Below are positions 35,330-43,958 of a DNA stretch of 64,000 bases, piece by piece. Below the pieces are notes generated by a model. That model was given only the letters and a program-made list of their open reading frames with translations. It was not told the DNA's origin and ran no database searches. This DNA is from Asticcacaulis sp. SL142 (GTDB taxonomy: Bacteria > Pseudomonadota > Alphaproteobacteria > Caulobacterales > Caulobacteraceae), in NCBI RefSeq assembly GCF_026625745.1, contig NZ_CP113061.1, positions 1,265,501-1,329,500 on the forward strand, written 5' to 3'. The translations under genes and the position numbers were made by a program. Within the stretch, counting starts at the first letter, position 1. The number at the start of each line of letters is the position of its first letter.

Positions 35330-36340
35330 ATGAAAACGGTTATATGTGAAGCCCCGCAGTCTCTAGGTGTTGGTGAGCGCTCAAAACCACAACACAGCGA
35401 GGGACAGGTGCTCATCCGCATTCGCCGGGTAGGTTTATGTGGCACAGATTACCACATATTTGCTGGCGACCAACCATTTCTGGCCTATCCCCGTGTCATG
35501 GGTCATGAGCTGGCCGGCACCGTGGCCGCTACCGATCCGGACTCTCCTTTTCGGGAAGGCGATCTGGTCACGGTCAATCCGTACCTGCCCTGCGGCCGCT
35601 GCATCGCCTGTCGCAAGGGCAAGCCAAACTGCTGCGTAGATATACAGGTTCTTGGTGTGCATATTGATGGCGGCATGACTGAATATCTGTCAGTGCCTAA
35701 AGACGCCGTCATTTCCGTTAGCGATCTCACCCTTGATCAGGCCGCTATGGTCGAATTTCTGGCGATCGGCGCTCACGCGGTTCGGCGCGGAGACACACAG
35801 ATAGGTGATCGGGCCCTAATTGTCGGGGCCGGGCCGATTGGTGTTGCCACGGCTCTGTTCGTGGCCATGTCCGGAGCAGAGGTCACCCTTACGGATACGA
35901 GCGAGGAACGCCTGAATCACGCCCGCAACAAGGTCGGTATACCCCATACGGCCGTTGTTGACGACCGTCTTGAAGATTACTTCAGACAGCGCACCCATGG
36001 CGAATTTTTTGATGTCGTATTTGATTGTACCGGCAGCGCTAAGGCTATTGAAAAGGGCTTCGGCTATGTGGCCCACGGCGGCCGATATGTCCTGGTCAGC
36101 GTGGTTAAAAACGACATCAGCTTTTCCGACCCCGAATTCCATAAGCGCGAGATGCAGCTTATAGGTAGTCGCAACGCGACCAATGAAGACTTCTTGCGGG
36201 TTATTAATGCGATTAGTGAAGGCCTTATCCCAACCGATGCCTTAAAAACCCACAGCTTTGCCCTGTTTGACCTCCCACAGGTTATTCCGGATCTCATTGC
36301 CAATCAGGGATCCGTACTTAAGGCCATTGCGGAACTTTAA
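35330..36340 (+). CDS. Zinc-binding sugar-acid/alcohol dehydrogenase, L-galactonate 5-dehydrogenase-like
   Basis: 336 residues, medium-chain dehydrogenase. Catalytic zinc ligands are Cys in GLCGTDYH, His/Glu in MGHELAG and Glu in VEFLAIGAHAV. The structural-zinc loop is CGRCIACRKGKPNCC. The Rossmann motif is VGAGPIGVATAL. The segments VLGVHIDGGMTEYLSVP and FSDPEFHKREMQLIGSRNAT closely follow E. coli LgoD (YjjN), which oxidises L-galactonate. In a locus with an alpha-L-fucosidase and beta-galactosidases this suggests oxidation of a fucose- or galactose-derived sugar acid. ATG 35330 has GAGGT upstream; an earlier in-frame ATG at 35276 would add 18 unlikely residues. Confidence 0.88.
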   Translation: MKTVICEAPQSLGVGERSKPQHSEGQVLIRIRRVGLCGTDYHIFAGDQPFLAYPRVMGHELAGTVAATDPDSPFREGDLVTVNPYLPCGRCIACRKGKPNCCVDIQVLGVHIDGGMTEYLSVPKDAVISVSDLTLDQAAMVEFLAIGAHAVRRGDTQIGDRALIVGAGPIGVATALFVAMSGAEVTLTDTSEERLNHARNKVGIPHTAVVDDRLEDYFRQRTHGEFFDVVFDCTGSAKAIEKGFGYVAHGGRYVLVSVVKNDISFSDPEFHKREMQLIGSRNATNEDFLRVINAISEGLIPTDALKTHSFALFDLPQVIPDLIANQGSVLKAIAEL

Positions 36341-36489
36341 CTCCTCACACTGATCGGTACTGCAATCACCCGATCCCGGTAAGACCGGCCTAGAAAATAA
36401 TGCAATCAGCGCTAACCACGACACTGCATTTTTTATATTTGCAATATATTTTTATTAGCAGGCGCACAGGCGGAAAAGAGATAAACGGT

Positions 36490-36751
36490 GGAACGAAACG
36501 CACCGAAGGCAATGACCGCTACCTAGCCTAGTATGCCCCCGGTGCCGTGCCTGAGGCGGTAACCAAGTCGTTGCGGGACGCCGGGGCCTGAGTTTGACGC
36601 CGCCAAAAAAGCCGAAAGTGACCGTTACAATCCGGACGTTCAGGCCTGGGAGACGCTGATGTGGCAGTTTCAGCAAGCGCTACCGTTCGCCAAACTGGGT
36701 GAGAAGTGGTTGCCGATGGAAAAAATCTACGCTCTGTCCGATCAACCCTGA
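36490..36751 (+). pseudogene. L-rhamnose (or L-fucose) mutarotase-like gene, broken by internal deletion
   Basis: Two frames carry pieces of one small protein. Around 36490-36590 the frame reads GNDRYLA, a TAG, then YAPGAVPEAVTKSLRDAGA. From 36593, one frame on, it reads FDAAKKAESDRYNPDVQAWE, then TLMWQFQQALPFAKLGEKWL and PMEKIYALSDQP before TGA at 36749-36751. The HxPGAVxPEVxxSLR...W..LM......P...PMEEVF order is that of RhaM-type mutarotases, about 105 residues, which interconvert sugar anomers. The middle (about 20 residues with the central strands) is deleted, plus a stop, so it is non-functional. It fits a former deoxy-sugar catabolic step of this locus. Confidence 0.65.
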
Positions 36752-36760
36752 GGGTAAGCG

Positions 36761-38266
36761 TCACGCCGACGGTTTCAAGCCTTTGATAAACTCATAGTGC
36801 CCTGGCAAGGTGACCACGCCATTGCGGATGACCGATTTCATCCGGTCGAGCGTGGCCTTGATGTCATCCGCGTCGATCAGATCAGCCTGCGGGTCGTAGG
36901 TCTTGGGGTATAGCCCCTGCCCCAGCATGACCGCCACCCAGCTCGTCTCATTAAACAACTCGCCCTTTTCAATAATCAGGCGGCCCGAATTGGCGAATAC
37001 CGCCATGCGCGCCCTAAGCGTATCGGGCACCTCCATCGCCGACACATAGCGCCAGAAGTCACTGTCCTGCCTTTGGGTTTGCTTATAGTGCAAAATCACA
37101 AAGTCCCTGACCGCCTCGATCTCCGTTGCCATGAGATGGTTGTAAAGATCGGTTTCATCCCGGTTAAAACCTGCCGCTGGAAACAGGGACATGAGCGTGG
37201 CGATACCGCGCTGAATCAAATGAATACTGGTCGATTCAAGCGGTTCGATAAACCCTGATGCCAGCCCCAGCGCCACCACATTCTTATGCCAGCACAGCTT
37301 GCGTCGGCCGGTTTGAAACTTCAGCCGGCGCGGTTCAGCCAGTGCCACACCGTCCAGTTGCTTCAGCACCTCAACTTGCGCCTCATCATCGGAGATAAAA
37401 TCGCTGCAATAGACATGGCCATTGCCGGTTCGGTGTTGCAGCGGGATACGCCAGAACCAGCCGCTGCGGCTGGCGGTTGATCGGGTATAGGGCAAAAGCG
37501 GCCCCGCTGAGGCAGATGGCACCGCCACGGCACGGTTCATGGGCAGCCAGTGCGACCAGTCGGTGTAGCCCGTTTTTAAGGCCTGCTCGATCAACAACCC
37601 GCGAAAGCCTGAGCAGTCGATGAACAGATCACCTTCGATCTGACGGCCATCCTCAAGGCTTAAGGACTGCACAAAACCGCTATCACTGTCCTGTTGGACG
37701 GCGGTGATGCGGCCATCAATATGGGTTGCCCCGGCTTCAACCGCTACGTCTTTGAGCAGTTGGGCATAGAGGCTGGCGTCGAAATGCAGAGCATAGGACA
37801 TCCGTGACAGGACATTGCGCGCATCATCAACCGGGCGGGCAAACTTAACCGCGTGCGCCGCCTGGGTGCACATTGAATAGTCTTCGAGGTTACCGCGACG
37901 AGTACGCAGCCAGTGATGGTGAAAGTGGACGCCGCCGATGTCAGAGCCCGTTTTCCCAAAGGGGTGAAAATAGCTGTCCCCGATCTGGCCCCAGTTTACA
38001 AACTCAATGCCGAGCTTATAGGTCGCTTGAGTTCTGCGGATTACGGTCTCTTCATCCAGCCCCAGCAGCGCATTGAACTGGAGTATCGGCGGGATAGTGG
38101 CTTCGCCCACGCCGACAATGCCGATCTCTGAGGACTCGACCACCGTTACCGAAACCCTCCCTGGCGCGAGCTTGGTCGATAAGGCAGCCGCGGCCATCCA
38201 GCCGGCCGTGCCGCCACCAACCACGATCACCTTCTTTACAGGTCGCGTGTGCAATTTATTCCCCAT
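36761..38266 (-). CDS. Flavin-dependent tryptophan-halogenase-family protein
   Basis: 501 residues. The FAD-binding motif VVGGGTAGWMAAAAL lies at 15-29. GVGEATIPPI (52-61) and Lys84 in ATYKLGIEFVNW correspond to the halogenation Lys. The WxWxIP motif is present as WFWRIP at 270-275, and the conserved Glu region reads SGFIEPLESTSIHLIQRGI. All key residues of PrnA/RebH-like halogenases are thus retained. It needs a flavin reductase, and none is in the window. Homologues embedded in TBDR carbohydrate loci of Caulobacterales and Xanthomonadales are common and have no proven substrate. It follows the TBDR at 38392-41232 on the same strand, with two hairpins between them. Confidence 0.92.
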   Translation of the reverse strand: MGNKLHTRPVKKVIVVGGGTAGWMAAAALSTKLAPGRVSVTVVESSEIGIVGVGEATIPPILQFNALLGLDEETVIRRTQATYKLGIEFVNWGQIGDSYFHPFGKTGSDIGGVHFHHHWLRTRRGNLEDYSMCTQAAHAVKFARPVDDARNVLSRMSYALHFDASLYAQLLKDVAVEAGATHIDGRITAVQQDSDSGFVQSLSLEDGRQIEGDLFIDCSGFRGLLIEQALKTGYTDWSHWLPMNRAVAVPSASAGPLLPYTRSTASRSGWFWRIPLQHRTGNGHVYCSDFISDDEAQVEVLKQLDGVALAEPRRLKFQTGRRKLCWHKNVVALGLASGFIEPLESTSIHLIQRGIATLMSLFPAAGFNRDETDLYNHLMATEIEAVRDFVILHYKQTQRQDSDFWRYVSAMEVPDTLRARMAVFANSGRLIIEKGELFNETSWVAVMLGQGLYPKTYDPQADLIDADDIKATLDRMKSVIRNGVVTLPGHYEFIKGLKPSA

Positions 38267-38312
38267 GATTTCGTGGTATTAAGCTAGGCCGTATATTTGA
38301 GAGTACTACGAA

Positions 38313-38347
38313 TTAGAGCGCCTACGCAAAGAACGTAGACGCTCTAA
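38313..38347 (-). other. Long intergenic hairpin between TBDR and halogenase genes
   Basis: TTAGAGCG plus CTACG (38313-38325) pairs with CGTAG plus CGCTCTAA (38334-38347), with one bulge per arm. No U tract follows on the minus strand, so it is more likely an mRNA-processing or stability element, or a protein-binding palindrome, than a terminator. Confidence 0.5.
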
Positions 38348-38357
38348 ATCAAGACGT

Positions 38358-38384
38358 AACCGGCCGGACGGAACCCGACCGGTT
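38358..38384 (-). terminator. Weak hairpin just after the TBDR stop
   Basis: AACCGG (38358-38363) pairs with CCGGTT (38379-38384), eight bases past the TBDR stop on the minus strand, with no U run. Possibly a partial terminator that lowers halogenase expression relative to the TBDR. Confidence 0.4.
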
Positions 38385-38391
38385 CGCTCTA

Positions 38392-41232
38392 TCAATACTT
38401 CAGACGAATACGCGCAGATACGCGGCGATCGTTGATTTGGTAGTTACGTCGGAGTATTTCTCTGGCGAAGAAGGTCTTTTGGACCGTGTCCGTCAGATTC
38501 TGCCCGTCAATGGTAAATGAGACGTGGTCGTTCAGATCATAACTCACCGAGGCGTCAAGCGACCCATAAGCCTTGAAGTAGACTGGCAATGATACGGCAC
38601 CGGTTTCGCTTACCGTGTCCAGATACGTCGAGCGCCAGTTATAGGCGACCCGCGCATTCCAGCCATACTTGTCATAGAGCAGCATGAGGTTATAGCTGTC
38701 CTTCGACAAATCTTCCAGCGGCACCGCAAATGGTGTGCCTCCGACCGTGGTCGAAGCGATCGTACCCGCATTACTATCAGCAAGGGTGTAGTTCGCCGCA
38801 ATTCCGAGCCCAGACCACGCGCCGGGGAGGAAATCGAAGAACTTCTGGCCGGAGATTTCGAAGCCCTCGACGTAACCACTGGTCACGTTCGTCAATTCAG
38901 ACCCGTTGAACCGAACGACACCGACCCCCGGGATGGTTTCGGTGAACTCAGCGCCCCGCGTTGCGATCAGATCGACCAGGTCCTTTTTAAAGAAATCAAT
39001 CGTGAGGCTGCCGTCTTTAGCGAAGTACCATTCGAAAGACAGGTCATACGATGTCACGCGCTCAGGATTGAGGTTTGGATTGCCATTTCTACTGAAGCTG
39101 CCCTGATAGGGATTGGTCGTCGCATTATATGGGTTGTTTTGGTCTACAGTATTCGGCAACGCATTTTGATCTGTGTAATTGGGCGAATAACTGAAGGTCG
39201 GGTTAAGTTGCGTAAAGTCCGGCCGATATATGTTTTTAGAGTAGGCGAAGCGCGCCTGGAGATTTTCAGTCAGATGTACCCGAAGGTTGAAGCTCGGCAA
39301 TAAGACATTATACTTGTTGCCTCCAGATAAGGGCCCCTCGGTCTGCACTACGGTTGGATTAGCGCCACCTGATGTCCGATAGCTGAGCGCCTGGTAACCT
39401 TCCCCCGTTGCTTCCGTTTGAACATAGCGAACGCCCAGGTTCCCGTCGAAGTCAAACCCACCCAGTTGCGAACCAAATGTCGTGCGCAGGTAGAATGCGA
39501 CGTCATCTTGTTCGATGGGGCTAAACGTCCGATGGAGTGGATCGCTGATGTCAGGATAGCCGACCGTGATACCCGTGAGCGTCTTATAGTGCGCGAAGGC
39601 GTCCTGATGATTTAGTGTATCATTCCCAAGCCACTGCAGGACAGGACCAAATACCAAATCAGCCCCGTCGCCACGCAAAATCGATGCCTGGCCGGGATTA
39701 ATCTCAACGAACTCAGGATTATCTTCAACGGGCGTGAAAATGCCGTTCCAGGTGTTGGCGTCGCGATTCATCGCATCTTTGCGGCTATAGCGTACGCCCG
39801 ACTTGAATTGCTTGAAAAATCCGTCGTCGAAATCCCAGGTTAGATCGAGTTTGAGGGCATCGGCCTCCGCCGTATTTTTGGTTATGAAAGGTTGAATCGC
39901 CCCATAGCTATAACTTGTCGGGTCGCTCAAGAAATTCGGAGTGTCCGAACCCTGGATCGGAAAATCGCCAGTGTTGTCGAAGACATAGTTATAATTGCCT
40001 GCGTCTAAGAAAAGATAGGTATTCATGCCGGTGCGGTTGACCTTGGAATCCAGGTGCTCGTAATCCGCATCCAAACGCAGATTTGGTGTCACCTGCCATT
40101 TGAAACCAGTCGAGAACTCGGTTGTTCTCGTCTTACGAATACCGCCGTAAATGATGGAAATGCCGCCTGTACCGGTACGCGCACCCGCCACGGCGACCCC
40201 GTCTTCCACCTGGTAGGTTCCAACCGGCGTTGCATTGCCGTTAATGAAGTACGAGTTGCCGGCATCTATGAAGCGATAGTCCGAGTTGAAAAGCTGGGCA
40301 TAGGCTTCAAAGTCGTCATTTGGGCGCCACTGCAGGACGATGTTTTGGCTGCTGCGCTTTCTGCTGCCGCTGCCGACGTTAAAGCCGCCGCCGTCGGGCA
40401 CCAGAATATTCTCGGTCTCATGGCCCGGAACCGGCGTGCAGCGCAATTGCGAGCCATTTGGCGTCGGGGTGACCGGCACGAGGTTACCGCCGGAGTCCAA
40501 GACACAAGGACCGTGGTAGTAATAAGGTTCCATCTGGACCAAATCCTCACGGAAGGCAGACTTCTGGTATGACGCGTTGGCGAGGAAACCGATCTCACCG
40601 ATACGGGTAGACCACCGGTTACTGTAAAGCGCCGAATAGCTTTCGCCGGTTTCCTTAGCCAGGTCATAGTTGGTAACAGACGCCGTTGCCGACATTACTC
40701 TGCCCTTGGCATCAAACGGCTTACGCGTAATGAGGTTAACCGTGCCGGCCAGGGAGCCTTCGATCATATCTGAGGACGGGTTTTTATAAACGTCAACTCG
40801 CGACAGCAGATCGGGCCCGATTTCGTCATACGACAAGCCAACGCCGCCATTTGCCGAGAATATATCATGGCCGTTGAGTTCGGTCCGAACCCGGGTTAGG
40901 CCGCGAATGAGCACCTGCTGACCCTCGCCGCGAATACGTTGAATCTGGATACCGGGAATACGCTGCAACGATTCGGCGATGTTTACGTCCGGAAACTTTC
41001 CGATGTCCGTGGCCGTGATCGAATCGACAATCTGGTCGGAATTTTGCTTGATCGCCTGAGCCGTCGCCAGACTACGGCGCAGGCCGGTGACGACTACAGT
41101 TTCGGTATCATCACTTGCCGTATTATCTGCGTCTGCGGCGGCCTGATCCTGAGCTAACGCTCCCCCTGCTATCAGAACCGATGCGATAGCCAGCACAGAC
41201 ACCCCTGAACGGGTGCGTGTAAATATTTTCAT
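38392..41232 (-). CDS. TonB-dependent receptor of the glycan-utilisation locus
   Basis: 946 residues. Signal peptide ends AGGALAQD, TonB-box region is DTETVVVTGLRRSLATAQAI, and the plug reads PDVNIAESLQRIPGIQIQRI with LIRGLTRVRTELNGHDIF and SDMIEGSLAGTVNLITRKPF. A long barrel ends RVSARIRLKY. A GGAGGG ribosome-binding site lies about ten bases before the ATG. It lies between the halogenase gene and the divergent GH42-GH29-GH2 genes, so it is the likely outer-membrane importer for the oligosaccharides. An inverted repeat 55-75 bases upstream of its start could be an operator. Confidence 0.94.
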   Translation of the reverse strand: MKIFTRTRSGVSVLAIASVLIAGGALAQDQAAADADNTASDDTETVVVTGLRRSLATAQAIKQNSDQIVDSITATDIGKFPDVNIAESLQRIPGIQIQRIRGEGQQVLIRGLTRVRTELNGHDIFSANGGVGLSYDEIGPDLLSRVDVYKNPSSDMIEGSLAGTVNLITRKPFDAKGRVMSATASVTNYDLAKETGESYSALYSNRWSTRIGEIGFLANASYQKSAFREDLVQMEPYYYHGPCVLDSGGNLVPVTPTPNGSQLRCTPVPGHETENILVPDGGGFNVGSGSRKRSSQNIVLQWRPNDDFEAYAQLFNSDYRFIDAGNSYFINGNATPVGTYQVEDGVAVAGARTGTGGISIIYGGIRKTRTTEFSTGFKWQVTPNLRLDADYEHLDSKVNRTGMNTYLFLDAGNYNYVFDNTGDFPIQGSDTPNFLSDPTSYSYGAIQPFITKNTAEADALKLDLTWDFDDGFFKQFKSGVRYSRKDAMNRDANTWNGIFTPVEDNPEFVEINPGQASILRGDGADLVFGPVLQWLGNDTLNHQDAFAHYKTLTGITVGYPDISDPLHRTFSPIEQDDVAFYLRTTFGSQLGGFDFDGNLGVRYVQTEATGEGYQALSYRTSGGANPTVVQTEGPLSGGNKYNVLLPSFNLRVHLTENLQARFAYSKNIYRPDFTQLNPTFSYSPNYTDQNALPNTVDQNNPYNATTNPYQGSFSRNGNPNLNPERVTSYDLSFEWYFAKDGSLTIDFFKKDLVDLIATRGAEFTETIPGVGVVRFNGSELTNVTSGYVEGFEISGQKFFDFLPGAWSGLGIAANYTLADSNAGTIASTTVGGTPFAVPLEDLSKDSYNLMLLYDKYGWNARVAYNWRSTYLDTVSETGAVSLPVYFKAYGSLDASVSYDLNDHVSFTIDGQNLTDTVQKTFFAREILRRNYQINDRRVSARIRLKY

Positions 41233-41287
41233 GATTTTGGTTCCCTCCGCCCCCCGCCCTTATCGGCGAGTAAGCTAAAGTGAACTT

Positions 41288-41305
41288 ATATGATAATATT
41301 CATAT
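41288..41305. promoter_or_regulatory. Operator-like inverted repeat upstream of the TBDR
   Basis: ATATGA, six bases, TCATAT, centred about 64 bases before the TBDR start. An octamer ATATGCGA overlaps its right side (41302-41309) and recurs at 41720-41727, nearer the GH42 gene, so one regulator could act on both divergent units. Pattern evidence only. Confidence 0.35.
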
Positions 41306-41592
41306 GCGAAAGTTAAATTTATTTAGGAAACCCGCAAAACGGTCACATCCCGCACACTTGCAGCATTTGAGCAACACTCACCACATCCTCCATTTACGAG
41401 TCAGCTATCCATCTGATAAATATAATTTTTTAAAATTTACTTCAATTTCCTTTATTTAATAAGCCTAGAAAAATTCACGAACTTCTCACTAAAAATTGAA
41501 CATCATCTCAATAAATGGCTTGATCGGCACTCCCGTTTGTTTTATTCACGGTAATGACTTTCCAAAATACATGGAAACTCCCAGCGCCCCTC

Positions 41593-41626
41593 AACCTCCC
41601 CGGCCCTCCCCGAGGAGGTTGTTTTT
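41593..41626 (+). terminator. Orphan terminator-like hairpin in the divergent region
   Basis: AACCTCC (41593-41599) pairs with GGAGGTT (41614-41620), followed by GTTTTTT. It points along the plus strand but no plus-strand gene ends before it, since the TBDR runs the other way. It could be the end of a short plus-strand RNA starting around 41300-41560, or a leader attenuator for the glycosidase operon at 41871. Confidence 0.6.
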
Positions 41627-41870
41627 TCATCACGCTCTGCATTGTATAAACCCTCCCCACACTGGATAGAAATGTACAAAGCTAAAGCCCTTACTTTCTC
41701 ACTTGAAAATATATTTCAAATATGCGAGTCGAGACGCCAGGGAGACCAATTAAACTCACCTTGCATACATTTGAAGTAAGGGCATTATTGCGCCTAAAAC
41801 TGACCATCTGCGTATACAGGCAAAGCAGAACACGCATTTTGGCAACTAACAATCACTGAGGAGACTTCTT

Positions 41871-43923
41871 ATGAGGCTGGCCAAAACTCTTCTGTATTCC
41901 GCCGCAATCCTTACCGCATCCTTCAGCATTGCCGGGGCACAGACGGCCACCACAAGGCCCGATGGGCGCGTCGAAAGCGGCCTTTATGTCGGGGCCAACT
42001 ACCAGCCCGTTGACCGCACACCTGCCCAGATTACCTACGACATCGGCCTGATGAAGAAAGCGGGTTTCAAGGTGGTGCGCATGGGCGATCTGTCCTGGGA
42101 CTATTTCCAGCCGGCCGAAGGCGTCTATACCTTTGAAAAATTCGACGCGGTTTTGAATGAAATGCACAAGGCCGGCATTAAGGTTATGGTCGATATTCCG
42201 GGCCTGCCGGCACCAATGTGGCTGCACAAAAAATATCCCGGTGTTGATCTGGTGACCCAGAACGGCACGCGCCTTTATGCCGCCGAACGGTACATGGACA
42301 ACATCAGCGATCCGGACTACCGCCGCTTGGCCAAGGCGCTGGGTGAAGCCATGACCAAACGCTACGGTAAGCATCCGGCCGTCATCGCCATCGGTTACAA
42401 TAACGAAATCGGCAACGGCTTCATGTCCTATTCCGCCGCCGATCGTGAGCGTTTTATCGTGTGGCTGAAAGACAAATACGGCACGCTCGATGCCCTGAAC
42501 AAGGCCTGGGCCACCCAGCGCTGGGCGCGCACCCTCACCGACTGGGATCAGGTTGAAATTCCTTATGGTGACGGCCCTGGGCCTTTTGAGCGTTACCTTG
42601 ACCTGCATCATTACTGGTCTGATGTTACAGTGGGCACGCTGATGGATCTTGAGCAGTCGCGCCGTAAATATGCCCCCGATAAGCCGACCATCTCCAATCT
42701 GTGGGACTCCAGTGAGCGTAAGGGTTTCAATTATCTTGAAACCTACAAGGATTATGTCAGCTACGGGGCGTTCGGATATTATGCCGGTGACCCGATCAGC
42801 GGCGGCTTTGAAACCCTAATGATGAAGGGGACCCTGCCGACACCGGTCTGGTTCAATGAGTTTCAGGCCGGCGGCGGCGGATTTTACGGCGCCAAGGGCC
42901 GCTCACGCATGTGGGCGCATTTTGGCCTGCTGAATGGTGGTCAGGCCGTACTGGCCTGGACGTTCAACAGCCATCTGGGCGGTGAAGAACAGGCGCTGTT
43001 TGGTCTGGTCGACCATGACGACACCCCCTCCTGGAAGCTGGACGAATTTGCCACCATCGCCAAAGAGTTTAAGCAGAATGGAAAAAATGGGCTTTCCGCG
43101 CGACTTAAAGCCCGAAGTGGCGATTGCCTATTCGTTTGAGGCGCGCGTAGCCTCAAACCCCAAAAGCTGGTCCAACACGGTCAAGCAGTATATGACCACG
43201 CCGTATCTTACTCAGGCTCATAATGCCTTTTCGCCGCTCTATGCGGACAATATAGACATGGCCGTCCTTAACATCGCTGAGGAAGACCTGAGTCGTTACA
43301 AGCTGGTGGTGGTGCCGGGCATCTACCTGATGGATAAGGCATCCGCTGATAATCTCAGGAAATACGTGAATGGCGGCGGCACCGTCGTCATGACGGCCAT
43401 GTCGGCCAAGGTCAATGACAACAATCAGTGGTTCAACACCCCTCTGCCGGGGCAGTTGTCCGATGTGTTCGGCCTGAAAACGCGTGAGTTCTATCGGACC
43501 GAAAAGCCTTTGACCGGCAAGATCGGCGATGCCGGTTTTACGACCACCATCAATTTCTACGAAGTGTTGGAACCCTCGACCGCCAAGGTTATGGGCAGTT
43601 TTGACAATGTTGACGGCGCGCCACCGGTGATCACGGTCAATCAATACGGTAAGGGCCGCGCCATCTATGTGGCCACCCCAGCCCAGCCGTCGGTCATGGC
43701 GCCTCTGTATAAACAACTCTACACAGACCTTGGCCTGAAAGTGGGCCCGAAAACCCCCGAAGGCGTCTATGCGCGCACGGTGAATGGGCAGACTCTTTAT
43801 GTCAATACGACGACGGAGACGAAAACCGTAGCGATTGACGGCAAAAAGACCGGGGTGCTGTCGGGCACGGCCTGGAGCGATACCCTCACCCTGCCGTCTT
43901 ACGGCGTGGAATTTCTGAAATAG
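41871..43923 (+). pseudogene. GH42 beta-galactosidase interrupted by a one-base frameshift
   Basis: Secreted GH42 enzyme with signal peptide LLYSAAILTASFSIAGAQ. The TIM barrel is complete: acid/base Glu179 in IGYNNEIGNG and nucleophile Glu330 in PVWFNEFQAGG. The frame then shifts at an A6 run (43082-43087). Read as A5, the protein continues KQNGKMGFPRDLKPEVAIAY through the glutamine-amidotransferase-like trimer domain (LVVVPGIYLMDK...GGGTVVMTAMSAK) and the C-terminal domain to YGVEFLK, about 683 residues in all. As given, translation ends at 43139 (422 residues). The truncated product keeps both catalytic Glu but loses the trimerisation domain. This could be a sequencing error, a recent mutation or slippage. 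The protein would remove terminal beta-galactose. Confidence 0.85.
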
Positions 43924-43958
43924 CCGCGACACAAAGAAAAGATAACAGGGTCAAAACC

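Noticed and set aside
41853-43932. Two long minus-strand frames (about 250 codons each) opposite the GH42 gene
   Set aside because: They mirror the real coding frames and show no recognisable domain.
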